A DNA stretch of 64,000 nt from Xiphophorus maculatus (GCF_002775205.1 NC_036453.1:4677103-4741102); one strand, 5' to 3'; shown: positions 36,694-60,522, counted from the stretch's first letter. Program-made: numbers and translations. Notes: generated from the letters alone by a model not told the origin.

Positions 36694-36770
36694 GGCATGT
36701 AGAAGCTTAGTGACTTGAGGTCTTTACTTCCTGTCTGCTAAACACTTCCGTGTTGGGTTTTGTTTCCGGT
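36688..36770 (-). promoter_or_regulatory. il2rg: il2rg promoter-proximal region with ETS motifs
   Basis: On minus, three GGAA-core motifs lie just upstream of the start: complementary to acttcc at 36726-36731, cacttccg at 36743-36750 and ttccgg at 36764-36769. ETS-family factors drive mammalian IL2RG. A three-codon upstream frame, ATG CCA TGA (36698-36690), overlaps the start codon in another frame. Confidence 0.5.
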
Positions 36771-38089
36771 ACCAAAAACTGTCTGACAAGCCTATGCATT
36801 CACGAAAACAACAATTCAATGTGCAGAATTAATGTTATGTGACTCTAAAACAATTTTTTTTAAAAACAGTCAAACATGGAGATGGTATTGTAATGGTATG
36901 GGAATGTTTTGGTACTTCTTGGCCTCACTGATTAATTGACTGAATCACAAATTCCCCTTTTTAGCAGAAATCTCTGGCGGATAATGTTTGTGACCTGAAG
37001 CTCTTGTGCACTTGAGTTATGCTGTAAAACATGATCTGAACCATACTAACAAGTTCACCTGATACCTTAACCCTAACTTAGCACTGTTCCATTCCACTTT
37101 ATTGCACATGACATAGTTAATGCATTAATTATGATTTATTTACTTGTATTTACTACTTAGGTTGTTACCAACATGCAAATAAGTTTTTAAAATATAAAAG
37201 CCTTTTTCAGAAACAAGTCAGGATAAATCTAAAAAGAGTTTCAACACATACAGCATCATCTGAGTGGGTGTAATCTTTATAACATCTTGTTCATGACAGG
37301 ACTATCATACATTATCTGATGTCTATATGTCTTCTGTTCCTACACTGTGGTTTTGGCTTCCTGTTGCAGGAAATAGCTTTTAAAAAAATAACGTATTAGA
37401 TGCTCCACTCGTACATGTGAAGTTGGGCTTTATATGTGATATGGTTTCTTATGTGTGTATTTGTGCACAGTCAGGTTGCTGAGTATTTGTCACTGAGAAA
37501 GTATACTGGTCAGGTATGCATCAGGTCTTATTAAAAACAAACATGTTGTTACTAGTCTGATTGATTTTTAGGCTAGAAAAGTTAGGAGAAATACAACTAC
37601 TTTAACATTTTGGGTGTCCTATAAATTCGTACCACCTAAAATTGATTATATGCAGTTTTAAGAATGACAGCTATGCTAACATATGTTATATTCAAAAGTA
37701 GACAGCATTTTTCGGTGCTGTCAAACAGAACTGTCTCACGCCTATGCTTGTAATTCACTTATCTTGTTCACTTCTACAGAATCACAAAGGCAAGCGAACT
37801 TCTGAAGCACATTTCTGAATAAGCTAATCTTACTGCACCCTTTCCTGTTTCACAGTCATCACACAGAGCCTTTTTTGCCTTTATCACAGGTTTATGTCTC
37901 TCCTAAAAAACCTTCTGTCAAAATACATAACAGAGGTGTTCTTCAGGTGTTCTTTGTAAAAATTGAAAAGGAAAAATAAAAATATTTGTCAGAAATTATT
38001 TCATTTCATTGTCACCAGTCAACACTATAAACTCCATCCTAAAAGATGTTTTTAATATATAGGACACGATCACTCTGGTGAGAACACAT

Positions 38090-38400
38090 CACTCTTATTC
38101 TGGCTGCTCTTAGCTGGTGCCCATTTTGCAACAGAATTAATTTTAGCATTCTTTTTTTTGTTTTTAAATGTGTTAATTGACTTACTCCACCCTATCCATC
38201 ATACCTGCTGTCCAGCTGCTCTTTTTTATGTATATTATGAGTTACTTGTACATTTGTGTGAGTTGATGTGTTGTGAAATATATTTTTATGTGTTCACTTT
38301 ATTTACTATTTTATACTTATTCTCTTGATGCACAGCACTTTGGTAAACCATTTGTTGTTTTTAAATATGCGTTATAAATAAATTGGATTGTATTGTTATT
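38090..38400 (+). mobile_element. LINE 3'-end remnant (L2/CR1-like)
   Basis: The segment ctggctgctcttagctggtg resembles the LHWLPV-type end of L2/CR1 ORF2 in degraded form. About 250 bases later, atgcgttataaataaattgg resembles the element's 3' tail. No frame remains. Confidence 0.4.
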
Positions 38401-38712
38401 TTAATATATTTTTTTTTTACTGTAAGCAGCTGCTTGTTTATATATTTTTGAATGATTGTGGGGTTTTTAACACTATTACCTTACAGCAAGAAGGTCCTGG
38501 GTTTTTATGTTCTCCACATGCACGCATGAGTTTTCTTAAGGTACTCTAAACAAAACTTTAGGCTTATTGGTGGTTTCAATTTGCCCTTGTGTCTGTGTGC
38601 ATATATGGTTTATTTTGTTTGTCTCTGTTGAATGCCTTGTCTGTCATCTGACTGCTGGAGATCGCCACCTGTGCAAGGAAAAAATACAAATAAAATATTT
38701 ACAAGAATAACA

Positions 38713-38820
38713 CCATCCATCCATCCATCCATCCATCCATCCATCCATCCATCCATCCATCCATCCATCTCACATCCTTATCCCTAGTGGGGTTCAGAGG
38801 GGTGCTGGTGCCTACCTCCA
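38713..38820. repeat. (CCAT)n microsatellite and dispersed repeat copy
   Basis: About 14 CCAT units (38713-38769) lead into tccctagtggggttcagagg and ggtgctggtgcctacctcca. The latter resembles the repeat at 14880-15000. Confidence 0.75.
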
Positions 38821-38990
38821 TTGATCACAAGAATAACACAAATAATAATAAAAAAAAGTTTTAATATCTCCAGCATAAATAACTAACATAAATAACTAAC
38901 TAAATAACATAAATAACTAAAAAATGTTAGGAGAAAATATGTATTGTTTCGTTCAGGAGAACCATGACGGGTCGCTGTTGGTTTCACAAG

Positions 38991-39158
38991 CTAAACCAGT
39001 TATGATGGGACTTTTATTTTGAAAAACCGGAAGTCTCAGTGTTTTGGTAAAGGCTGCGGAAGGAGCTGTCAGTTGCGTTCCACCGAGAGAGGCTATTTCT
39101 TCTGCTAAAGCGTCGCTAATTTAAACGACAAATGTAATTTCCCCAACACAAGGCCAAA
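38991..39158 (+). promoter_or_regulatory. slc9a6: slc9a6 promoter and 5' UTR
   Basis: CCGGAAGT at 39027-39034 is a consensus ETS/GABPA site, typical of housekeeping vertebrate promoters near the TSS. The sequence after it is more GC-rich and runs into the slc9a6 ATG at 39159. The exact TSS is not readable. Confidence 0.5.
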
Positions 39159-48926
<9,768 letters not shown>

Positions 48927-51530
48927 GATGGGGTTTGATGTTTCTGTTGCAAAAGAAAATAACTAAATCAAAACGTAGTTCACATGTAAGATGAAACAGT
49001 CTTTGATCTAATATTTCAGTGTTGACTGGACCAGCGTTGTGTCTAAGAAGCAGTTGAAAATCAATTTCACCATTTCCGATATGAGCCGTGCTTGATTCAG
49101 CTCAACATGTTGGTAGAATCTTGTGATCTTCATTATTAATGCACTATATGTAGACTAAAATCCTCAGTCTGCCCTCTACAGGAGGCTTCAATGTGTGTCT
49201 GTCGTCTGAGGTGATTCAGTTTTACTACTGTGGTCTCTTAAAGCTCCAACTTTCTCTGCGTGTGTTGTTCAACCACTAAAACTTGTGTAAATGTTGGGTT
49301 TCCTGGGGTTATGTTCCCTCTAATTTCGTCTGTATTTAACCAATTGTTTATTTTAAAGTTCACAACCACTCAGAAGATTATTCACACTACATTTGGAAAA
49401 CTAATCGTTTTTCCACTTGTTAACTGTTTCTGTCAGTTTGTTGTAACTTCCTCAAACGAAGGTTGGGATTCTCAGCAGATAAAAATAGGAACATCGTTTA
49501 ATGAGAGCGGTACGAATATTTGGTACGCACAGTTCAACCAAGAAGTTTACATTCTCTCATCATCTGCATTATTGTCATTTTATTTGGATCTTAAGATTTA
49601 TTTGAAGGTTTTTTTCCAGGGTGGAATGATTATGCAACAATTAACTTACGCTTCTCTTGTTGATTATCTTGGATCAACATGAGGCTTGAATATAGACATG
49701 CACGCTCACTAATATTTTGCGTAATAATGCCTTTTAGTAAGCTGCAGAAAAACTACTTGCTATTTAATTTTAGATATCAGTTTCTGACAGATCTGACTGG
49801 ATATTTGATTCCTCTTTTTATTAGAAGTGGTAGAAATCATTTAAATTGGTTTGTTTTTGAGAATGTATTCAACATTGAAGCACAGTCCTTGAGATGCAGA
49901 GGAATACCTTTTTAGAAGCTTAATGATGGTCAACTTTATCTATTTCCAACCAGTTTTGATGTGTGCTTTGGATCATTTACCTGGGAAAAGTTTTATATTC
50001 AGACAAGACAAATATTTATCTGCTTAAGCTTATAATCACTGTATCATCTAACAAGCAAAGAGTTGGCAGTATGGTGCTGAGTGTTAGACTGTTGTTTTTC
50101 AAACTTGTCGAATTCACCTGCATCACTGAAAGCCCAAAATGAATGATGAGTTTATGTGAACATCTGAGTGAAGGTCAAAGGAGCAACACTAAGTAATGTA
50201 TTGACACTGAGACTAAGTTTTAGCACTACCCACCTGTTTGAATCTTGAATCTTTTTAACTACTGATTTGTTTATTTAACAGAAAAAATCTTGATATCTGT
50301 AATTATTATTTTTCTATTTATTATTTATTGTGTAGATTTTCAAACATTACTGCCAATTAGTGAACTCCTCATTTTATTAAAAATAAATAAAAGCGCACTA
50401 AATTTTCCCCACATGGTACCTTTTGCATTGAACTCTTCTTGAAGGAGGATGGCGATATTTATTTATTCCAGGCGTTTGTATCCTTCCCATATTGTAGCAT
50501 ATGCTTTTACTTTTTACTTCCCAGCCAGATCTTCCCTGTGTGTTTGTTTGTTTTAATATGTGTGATCAGATTTTTTATAGTTATTATTAGGGCTAATGCT
50601 TGTTTCTGGGTTTACTGCTTCCATCTGGTTGAAGTTTCTTTAAAAAATGCACAAAAAAAAAAGAAAAAAAAAATACTGACCAGGTCTTTGTGATTTGTTG
50701 TCACCATTGATGAAAAGAGGCTGACTGAACTGTTTTGAACTTAAGTGCCTATTCAGGACATGTTTTTGTACATATTTTGTTTTGCTCATGTGCAGTAAGA
50801 TGACCCTATATAAATATCACATCTTCTGATTGATGCCAGATTCTACAGTATTCCCTGTATAATTTAACTAGAGTTTTCCCATCTGTCTGTGCTTTTACTG
50901 TTAAATCTTTTGTCTGTGAATCTGAAAGATTGAATACTTACATTTACAGACAATAACATGGTTCTTATATTGTATGCGCATTTTTGAGAAAGCTTCCAAA
51001 TGAAGTGACATGAAAAAAGTCACTAAACGTTCACTGACAATGGATGAAAAAGGAGCAAAAGGGAAGTTTTTTTTTGTTACTTATGATGCTCTGCACTTTC
51101 TTTAAAATAGTTTATTCTCTGAAATCAGTCAAAAGTTTTTGTTGAACTATCTAACTCCGTAAAACATTTTTTTCTTATTTCTATTGAAGTGAAAGTTGAC
51201 TGTGATGTCATAAAAAAAAGTGTGTCCTCTGTAACGTTGCCCATGTGTTACTGGTTTCATTAGGCGGTATTTTTTTAATGTGCTTTGAGTTTCTGCATTT
51301 ATCCATCTATGTTTTCTCACATTTATCTACTTGGGAATATTTAAAAAAAACTGGAAGAGGTAAAACTGAATTTGTGAAAATATCTGATGTTTCTGCTGAT
51401 TGTGGAAACTGTATTTTTGAGTACACAGGTTTTATTTACTTTTTAAGAGGCATCTGTAATCCTGAAGTAATTGTATCATCAGTTTAACATCCTACAGGTC
51501 TGGAGACAAATAAAATCACATTTGAAGCTG
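48927..51530 (+). other. slc9a6: slc9a6 3' UTR with poly(A) signal
   Basis: No coding exon follows the stop codon. AATAAA at 51509-51514 gives a likely end near 51530, a UTR of about 2.6 kb. An earlier cluster (aataaataaaa near 50381-50391) could give a shorter form. Confidence 0.55.
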
Positions 51531-51574
51531 ACACAGACTGTTCTGTACTGTTCATACTTTCTACTTATATTTTT

Positions 51575-51660
51575 GTCATGTTAAAATTACAAACTTCAGT
51601 GTATCTGATTGGGATTTGAAGTGATGGACCAATACAATCTGGTGTGTGAGGAAACACACA
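51575..51660. mobile_element. Short Tc1-like fragment
   Basis: The segment tacaaacttcagtgtatctg, then attgggatttgaagtgatgg, matches the element at 22840-22870 (cacaaacttcaatatatgtg, then attggga). Confidence 0.45.
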
Positions 51661-51839
51661 CTTCTTATAAATTGCTGACGGGGTCATATTTTATAGTGCC
51701 TAACTTTTAGATAGTACAATAAGCCTACTTTGGAATATAGAGCAAATGCTTATAGATGAGATGGCAATTCCAGTTTTTTTGAACGTGCTTTTATTTTGAA
51801 AATCATCTGTGCAATTGGAGCGCACTGTCTTTTATTTTG

Positions 51840-51993
51840 AAGGTGGCGCTGTCCGCTTCGGTCAGAGACTGGCTTTGCTGTCTGGGTCCGACTCTCCCTT
51901 CAAAACCAGGTACGGTGTTGGGGAAGCGGAGCTCCGCAGCCTCCGGAACCGGACAGCAGCTCGTTCAACGCCGCAGACGTAACTCTGAGCCCG
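51840..51993 (+). promoter_or_regulatory. fhl1: Candidate fhl1 non-coding first exon and promoter
   Basis: A GC- and CpG-richer stretch stands out from AT-rich flanks. It ends in a good donor, gagcccgg followed by gtaaga (boundary 51993/51994). It has no long open frame. The first coding fhl1 exon begins at a real acceptor (62353/62354), so a leader exon upstream is required, and this is the best candidate. The implied intron is about 10.4 kb. Confidence 0.5.
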
Positions 51994-52341
51994 GGTAAGA
52001 TCTCTGCAAAGTGCCGCTTACTTCTAACTGCTGGATCTGTACATCATTCCCAACTAAAACAGGTTTAGCAGAACAGACCAGTTACTGCAGGCTGTGCTTT
52101 TACAAGAGCCTAAAGATGTTTGAAGAAATGTAATATTTAGTTTAATAGGTTAATAAGTGGTATCTTGTTTGTTTACAAGCATCCAACAGAGTAACAGATA
52201 ATGTGAGACAAACTCTGTCTTCCTATTTAGTTAGTTATGACCTCATGCACGCTGCATTGCTAAAGCAGCATTTTGATATCCGGAGAGGAAACTAAAGACT
52301 TTAACAAGTTCGGGGCGTTGGCTGTCTCTCTGTCTCTGTAA

Positions 52342-52395
52342 GTGTGTGTGTGCGTGTGTGCGCGCGCCTACGGGTGTGTGTGGTGGGGTGTGCGG

Positions 52396-52454
<59 letters not shown>
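52342..52454. repeat. Long interrupted (TG)n microsatellite
   Basis: TG and CG dinucleotides alternate over about 110 bases with few interruptions. Such purine-pyrimidine alternation can adopt Z-DNA. It lies about 350 bases downstream of the candidate fhl1 first exon. Confidence 0.9.
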
Positions 52455-53207
52455 CTGACTTGTTAAAGCTGCTCCTGAAATCTGTTTCCAGTTAGGAAGT
52501 CTCCTTTTCCCCCCATCCTATGATGGAACCACTAAAACTAAAAATGCTTCACAGAGGTCAATTAAAATTCCTGCACTGCTATTTTTCATTGCATTCCCCT
52601 GACTGTGAGTGTCCATAAGCATTTAAGTGATGCACATGGCCTCACTGTGGCCTCTTCCTGCTTAACTCAACATGTGTTTTTCCTCTGTACTTTACAGTAG
52701 GAATGTAATATTAACCTTTTAGAAACATAAACCTACAGTTACTTTTAATGAAGTGGACAAAGGGTCAGATTTTTAAGTAATGTTGTCAAGGTAAACACCC
52801 ATATGAAGCTGTGAGATGCTGAAGAGTAACAACCAAGTCCGATCCCACACCAAAGGGCCACAGAGTGTTATAAATTAAAGCTGGAGTCTGTTGTATTAAA
52901 CTAATCCAGTTCTGTAAAAGACATGCGTAGCCCCATAAAACTTTATGTATAGATGGACTTGTCTTATGTCATGTTTAAAAGGTTAGAATTTAAATATGGT
53001 TAAGCTGTATGTGTGTGTTTTTCATATTATTCCCAAATTACATTCTAGTGGAGTCTTTGATGGGTTTCTGAAGCTTTAAAGTTTTTTCTGTTTGTTGTTC
53101 TTGACTTGCAGCCATTAAAGTCTGTTGTCACGTCTTGGGTGATATTTCTTTGCCGTGCATTATGCAACAGGGGAAAGAAGCAGGGGGATGAGTAATCAGT
53201 CACAAGT

Positions 53208-53333
53208 CTCCATCCATCCATTGTCTTTACTCACTTATCCTTGCAGGGTTAAGGAGGGGTGAGTGTGTGGCAGTTATTGGGTGAGAGGCGGGTTACACCT
53301 TCTGAAGGTTGCCAGTCAATCACAGGGCAACGC
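53208..53333. repeat. Dispersed fish repeat copy
   Basis: The segments tccatccattgtctttactc, then gagaggcgggttacacctt and gccagtcaatcacagggc, match the layout of the copy at 14880-15000. Confidence 0.55.
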
Positions 53334-56300
53334 TGAGATACAGAACCATTTATGCACCTACTCAATTTTATAGAGATCAATTAACCTAACAATCTTAAAA
53401 GATTTTGGATTATGGGAGGCAGACAGAGTACTTGGAGATAAACCATGCATTCACATGGAGAACATGTAAAAAAAGCAAAGAATGATGTAGGAAAAGCCCA
53501 GACTGGGAGCTTCCTGCTGCAAGTCAGCAGAGCTTCCAATGACCCCACCATGATGCAGACTGCTAGTTAATACAAAACCAAATAAACCAAAATATTTCCA
53601 AAGTGATGCTGGAAAAAACACTTATCTTTGATGACACATGATTAATTAACAAAAGCAACAAAAAAATAGCAAAGAGGACTGTTTTGAGTGAAAACACTAG
53701 ATTCAGACACAAAGAGAAAAAATACTTTTCAGAATGATTGTGAAACAATATTAGTTTCCGAGACTAATTTCATTTAAAGTGAGTTGAAGTGCAAATACTA
53801 TAAAATATCTTTTTCAAAATATAATGCATCCAACATGCAAAAGAGGAACTGAGCCATTCGTCTTGTTGCTTAACCTTTACAATGAGGAACAGTCTTTAAT
53901 TTTTTAGCTGCGAAAGTCATATTCTAACGACGGACGATATGGACTTACTATCTCACAAAGATATGTTGGGATATGTATTTATTGCCATTTTTTGGCTTTC
54001 AAATATCAATTAAATTACTTCACAAAGTCACAGTTGTTCAATCACGTTTCTAAAAAGTGTGCAATACTTACATTTTATCATAGCTTGGAACATAAGGATT
54101 TAATGATAGTTTCATGAAACCAAAACTGGAAAATAAAAAAGCAACTGAGCTATCCCAGTGGTAACTGCCATCAGTTTTAAAGATTTGAGTAACTTTGTGT
54201 TCAGTTAAACCAGATTGTAATTCATGCCCTGTTGTTTTAAAATGTTCACTTACAAGGCATGTCCAATGATTCTAGGTGGGGCCTTATGTGTCTTAGTGGA
54301 AACTATTGCTAAAAAAAGCATTGCAACAACATTTTGTTCATCTACCTGGCAGAGTGTTGCTAAAAAAATCTGTTTTGCATGATTTCCAGAATTGGGATAT
54401 AAGAAAAAGAAGCGAGACGAGGCTGGTGGTGTTCTTTTTTGTGGCTACAGGAGCTTTTAAATTTAGTTAGACTCAACCAAGCAAGTTCTACTGATCATTT
54501 ACTAGCTGTAAATTAATACTCAACAGATCAGAACATGAAGATTATCCACTCCCCTGACTTCTGCCACTTCACTGAAAAGATTTCACATTCCCTGTCAGCT
54601 AATTGAGAATAATTAAAATGTGTATCAATAGCACAGAAGTACATGAAAAGTTTTAGGGCATGTTCTCTAAAAATCTGTATGGATGTGTTTTTTAAAGGAA
54701 AAATGATTACCGAATATACAACTGGACGAATGGTTTAATACTATGATTTGTAAGGATACTGGAACAATGTGGAGCCAAGAAAACTGCTGGGATAAAAAAA
54801 AGTAACATTAAATTCAACATAAGCTTTAAACTTTTGAAGTGTCGTCAGTCAAGGCTGCTTTAGTGTTATTGTGGCCAGATTCTCTCACTGAAAATATCAC
54901 AAAAACCAAAGAAACTTAAGTAAAAACATGGATTTATCAGTTTCTTCAAGACCTCTTGGTCACAAACTGGGGAATCTGGAACTGAGACAAGAAAATGTAA
55001 CTCAAGACAAAGTGGGATGAGTGAACTTTCTGCTAAAGCCATCATTTCCATGTCAGAGAACGGCTCAGATCTCTTGTTCTACTGGAATGTGGACTCACCA
55101 GAGCCAGATAAAACAATTATTCCAATCTTCCATTGTGGGGTTATGTGTTGCACAAATGTTTGGTTGAACTTGCTGCTCAGTTTCAAACACTTGTGTATTT
55201 ATTTTTAAGATAGCATGATTGGAATCAGGGGTGGGAACGCTCTCAGTGTGATGGTGGGCAGTTAAAGCAAGCCTGCAAACCTCAAAGACTGAATATTTCA
55301 AGTATTGGATCAAATGGCAAACAGAAACCACAATGTTGCTGGTTATTATTGTGTCATTGTGCTGCTTAGCATGTTTAACCATATGATGTACACTCTCAGC
55401 AAGAACACATCCCTAATCTTTTTACTACACAAAAATGCCATAATATCCAGTTAAAACCATTTTTCTTATGGCTATGTAAGGGAAATCTTTGGATTAAACA
55501 GTCATTGCTATTCAGCGCTGTCGAATGCATTCTTTACAAATTTGTGCATGTGAAGAATATATTCTGTTTGCTAGAAAATGCTAGATTTCTGATTTAACAC
55601 TGTCCTTTGGCGAACTGGTTGGAGACACAAAGATTCTCAAAGGAATTTGTGAGGTAAATATTCTGCTAGTTTGCAAATGCTAAAGATGAATGTTTTACAA
55701 ATAACTATCAAACTCCACAATGAACAGTCTTGAGGTTTTTAAGTGTTTTTTTTAACACTGTTGACAGTCACTGGAATTTGTGAGGTTATTTTTTTCACTA
55801 GCTAGCACATGGTAATATTTCTGTCTTTATGTGTCTTATGTGCCCAGCAACAGTTTGCTACAGTTTGCTACTGTTGCTAGGCTATTTCAGGCAACATGAC
55901 AGCTGTAATTTGCATGGCACTCAAGTAATTGTACAGTTGTCAGTAATTTTTTGCCAAGCTGCTGAAAAGAGCAGGCCAAAGCAAAAACAAAGATACTGTC
56001 AAACTTCTGAGTAGTTGCTATTGTATTTAAAGCCAGTTTTGATCCGGCTTTAAATACTGTTTTTGACGGTTTCCAGCAAAAATAAAGATGTATTTAGCTA
56101 ACTTTGAAACCAATCAGCTTTCCGCAAAGTATAAATCCCTCATGCAGCGCTCCTGACTTGTTTACACATGATTGAGCCCTCATAAAAAAATTTAAAAAAC
56201 TGGCAAGTGCAAACGACAAATCAGCATTCTTTGATATCAGTGAGAAAAGAAATTTACTCCAAGGAAAATGATAGGATTCCTTGCAGTAAATTGCTGATAA

Positions 56301-56419
56301 TTTTCCACTGAGGCTGCAGGATCTTTAAGCAATACTTGAGTCAAAAATTACCTAAATAAATAAACTTAGCAGCAAGCAAGCATGGACACATTGTCTTTAA
56401 ATTGCCACACATAGCAACC

Positions 56420-56693
56420 GTGAACTTGTTTTATAGCAGATTACAGCAGACACTACTTTTATAACAAACTTATGTCAGATCATAATTTCTTGGTTAATGT
56501 CAAGTTGTCATAAAAAAGACATTTTGAATAATGTCAACTTTGTATTAAAAGTGTCATGATTTAACGAATAACTCTTTATGTCAACAGTCATAAATATTCA
56601 TGAAGACTTACTCATGTTCATGACAGGTTATGTCATGTTTATGATGGTGTCATGACAGTGTTATTCACAACCCGTCAAATAAAATGTTACTGA
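56420..56693. repeat. CATGA-rich dispersed repeat
   Basis: The segments gtcataaatattcatgaaga, ttcatgacaggttatgtcat and gatggtgtcatgacagtgtt precede tcaaataaaatgttact. This resembles a short non-coding repeat frequent in fish genomes. The right end is clear, the left end is not. Confidence 0.45.
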
Positions 56694-56958
56694 AAATCCT
56701 TGCATATGACAACTGCTCTAACCTGTTTCCACCCCAAGTGTTTGTTTAACCTTTGCGGCCACCTGCAGCTCAGCCTGAATGAGCCATGAAGACTCAAGAT
56801 TAATGACATGGGGACGCAAACAGTGAGCTAAAAAAAGTCAGGTTAAACACTTCAGTGTGTGTTGGTGTGTAGCTGGGTTGTGCCAGCCTCAACGTTCTGA
56901 TGGAGACTTCCTGTCTTAGTTTTTCCACCACATTCTTCAGCAATAAGCTCATGCCAGC

Positions 56959-57014
56959 ACACACACACACGCACCCCCCCACGCCCACACACACGCACGC
57001 ACACACACACACAC
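56959..57014. repeat. Interrupted (CA)n microsatellite
   Basis: CA units broken by a short C run and CG steps. Confidence 0.9.
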
Positions 57015-59996
57015 GATTTGTAAAGCTAGCGTCATTCTTTCGTGGCCTGTCTCTTGCACAATATACTTTGTCACACATATTGTTCTAACATTAATGACAT
57101 GATGTCTGTTTTTTGGACGTGTCACAGCAAAATCATCTGACTTTTATGGAAGACGTTAGGTTAGTCTAGTTACAGTCACATTTTAAGCAAAATGCAAAAC
57201 AGAGGATTCCAGGAATTCAAATGGATTTCACACTTAAATACCCCAAATCTGCCATCTTAATCTCTTAAGGACTTAATCCAAACTTGACAGACAAAGAGGA
57301 TTATTTATTATCCAAAAAAAGGGTAAAAATCAGCAATAAAACACTCTTTAGCCACACACGTATCCCTGAATCTCAAATTTCACATTAAATCTTGCAGCAA
57401 TTTTCTGTGAATGTCAGCTTATTTTAAAGTCAGATCTGAACCCAAGATTACTCACTGCAATTCTGCCTTGAGCTGAGTCAATTAGAAAAGCAGAGATTAA
57501 CATAAACTGTTTACTGAGGGCATACCTGAAGAAAAAATGCAAAGTTAACTATTATGTGGGCAACAAAAAAGTGTTTTTAAACCACCTTTATTTTAACACA
57601 GGCAAGCTGCGACGATGTACCCATTTGTTTTGCCCCCACTTGTGTGGATTCTGGCTTCTTGTCAGCCATTGTTTGAATCCCATCAGATAAGATTTTCACA
57701 TTGCTGACTGTCATTCATCATGTTGAGGTCTGCAGCAGTTAAAACTATGCAGTATTTCACTTTAGGCTGACGATTTCTCATCTTTTAAAGGGTAAAAACA
57801 GCAAGTAATGCAAAATACTTTTTTGAAAGTTAGCAGAGGTGAAGACTGAATGAAAAGAGGGTAAAAAGAGAGCAGGAAGCCAGCCGTTTCTTCTGTCTAC
57901 ACTAAATGGATGAGGTGCCTCATCCACTCTGCAAACAAAATGTCTTCTTTTGTCTTTAATAAGTAATGAATTAGCAGATAACTAAACAGAAGACTTGAGT
58001 CCACTCAGTGATGTCAGCTCCAGTTTATTGCTCTATTGTCTACGCATGAGATAACAACACAAAATAAGGCATTTGTCACATCTGCTCACAGTAACACATT
58101 CAACCTTAGACACATAACCGAGGCTAAAACAGCTCTGAGTAGTTGAGAAGGTTATACTGTACTTCCTTTTTAGACTTTTTAACTTTGTTTGAGAGTTTAT
58201 CACTTCTATTAAGCAACTACTAATAACAAAGCAATGTCAAGATGTGCAAAAACAAGCTTCTTTAAATCTGCTACTATGCAGCTGTGGTTGACCTGTCAAA
58301 AAGACTGCAGTCTGGTCTTAATCTGGTTAATCTACATTAGTTAAAGGCCAAATCTTTAGAAATCTCAGTGGAGTTTACTGCACTTTTACCTGGAATTACT
58401 TTACTAGTTGTCTGATTTTGTACTTGCATCATTTAACTTTCTAAAATTAAGATTGTTTCTGCATAAATATGCATTGTATTAGAAAAAAGTGACAGTTTTT
58501 TCATTTAAAAAAACTTCTAATTTACACAGATACTGTGTTCTTCTGTCCACACTTACTTAGAAATAATTTCAAATTAATTCAAATTCCAGAACCTTGTCTA
58601 TGTAGAATGCATTGTACCTGTACTTTATAATTGGCCCAAACTACTTTTATTCCACCTCCCAACAGAAGTGTTTCTCATACTACCGTTTGCAAAAACACAA
58701 CCACTCAGTTAGAAAACAAGTTAGGAGAGACGCATGACAAATGCAAGAAATGTGAAACTCATGACACTAATTCCAACGTGATTGTTTTCAATGTTCCAAG
58801 CCAAGAACATCGAAAATGAAATAATCTGGGACAAAAATTCCTTTGAAATGACTTCATCCAAATAAAACAGCACATGTGCAGGTGTAATTCACATCAGACC
58901 TTCAAGTGCACATCTTTTAAAAAAACCCCTAAAACTTCATTGAGCAACATCAAAACAAACAACTAACATTAACGTAATAAAGTATTTACTCTTAAAAGCT
59001 CTTTTTGTTGCATGACTTAAATATTGTTTCAGACGACATTATTGCATCTGTTAAAAAACAAAACTGATGTTGAAGGTTGGTATTGATTTTAGTCTTTTAT
59101 ACTATAAAAATCAAAAACCAAAGAACCAGTAGCACTTTTTTTATTTCAAGTTAGAGATGACAATGACATCTGTTTTTTTTATTTTGACCTACATACAGCA
59201 GGCTTACACATAAACTCCTCACTGGTAAATTATGTGGCTCTATTCCTAGTTTTATTCAGCCACCTAAATCGTGTAACAAGTCTAATAGGCTACCGTGGTC
59301 ATCTGTTCCCGACTGTAATCTGTTAGTCCCTAAAGCCAAAAGCCAAACCTAAACTTTTGCATGCTTTACTGAGAATTTGTCCCCAGCTTTAAACGTTTGG
59401 GTACCTTCTTCTTCCTTGACCAGAACCTCCTCCTCCTCCTCCTCAATCTGCTCTTGTTACGACCAGAAGAAGTTGATAGATTGTGGCTGTTTTGTGGAAG
59501 TGGTTCGTGTAAAACGTGGAGCGTTAGTGTGTAGGGTCCATCAAAGCTCTGTCAGCAGATTTCACCACACGTCATACCAGGCATTCCTTCGTGCGTTCAC
59601 CTCACTGTGTCGACAAAAACACAGCTCTCTCTCTCTTGCAGCAGCAGCAACTTGGAGAATTCCTTGCAGCCAGCCAGCGTGAATTTGATGCAGGAAATAA
59701 CCGAGGGAACAGGCTGCAAGCATCTCTAACTTGTTCTTTTTTAATGCCTCTTCTGTAGCTGTGATTTTCACTTCAAAGTGTTTTATTTACCATCTGAAGT
59801 CCTAACCCTGTAATCACAGCTCTGTGACCAGAGTTATGGTGTTCAACATGGTGATTTTAGTTCTCTGTGAAGGAAATTTATTACTTGTATGGAATATTTT
59901 AAACACAGCGGATTTTATACGATGGGAAACTAAGTCAGTTTATTTACAGAGAGAAAGCATTTAAATGAAAAGATTTGGAGAATTTCATAATATTAC

Positions 59997-60522
59997 CAGA
60001 GTGGGGCATTGACTAGTTACATTTACTTGAGTAGCTTTTTTGAAAAACTTTACTTTATGGAGTATTTATACTATGCTGTACTTTTTACTTTTACTTAAGT
60101 AATTTTATTATGAAGTACCTCTACTCTTACTTGAGTAAAATATCTGGATTCTCACTGAATAAAGAACAAACATGTTTCAAACAAAAATTCACCAGACAGA
60201 CACACAGCTGCAGTTCATAAGTTTTTTATTGAAAGAAACTGATTTAGAATTTGTTTTTTTTTTGCCTAATTTTGTCATTTTTTTGTCACTTACATAAATT
60301 ATTGTCATTTTTGGTCCTTAAAATACCAAGTTTCCACTTTATTTTACATTTTGGTCAGTCGATTATGACATTTTAAATATTAAATGATTGATAATTTAAT
60401 CTGTTACTCAGTACTTAAGTAGACTTCTTACCAAATACTTTTTACTTTTACTTGAATAAAAATATGTTGAAGTAGTGCTACATTTACTTGAGTACAGTTT
60501 GTGGGTACCCTGCCCACCTCTG
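59997..60522. mobile_element. hAT-type MITE with perfect 8-bp target duplication
   Basis: This 526-bp element begins CAGAGTGGGGCA and ends TGCCCACCTCTG (reverse complement CAGAGGTGGGCA). The 8-mer AATATTAC is repeated exactly on both sides (59989-59996 and 60523-60530), as hAT transposition leaves. Inside, many tandem and inverted copies of ACTTGAGTA and TTTTACTTTTACTT make up the subterminal regions. There is no coding sequence. Confidence 0.9.

Larger units (their letters stand above)
36771..38990. other. Intergenic region, il2rg to slc9a6
   Basis: These two genes are transcribed away from each other across about 2.3 kb. No coding exon is seen. The stretch holds a LINE 3' remnant and a (CCAT)n-headed dispersed repeat; the remainder is AT-rich. 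Confidence 0.5.
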
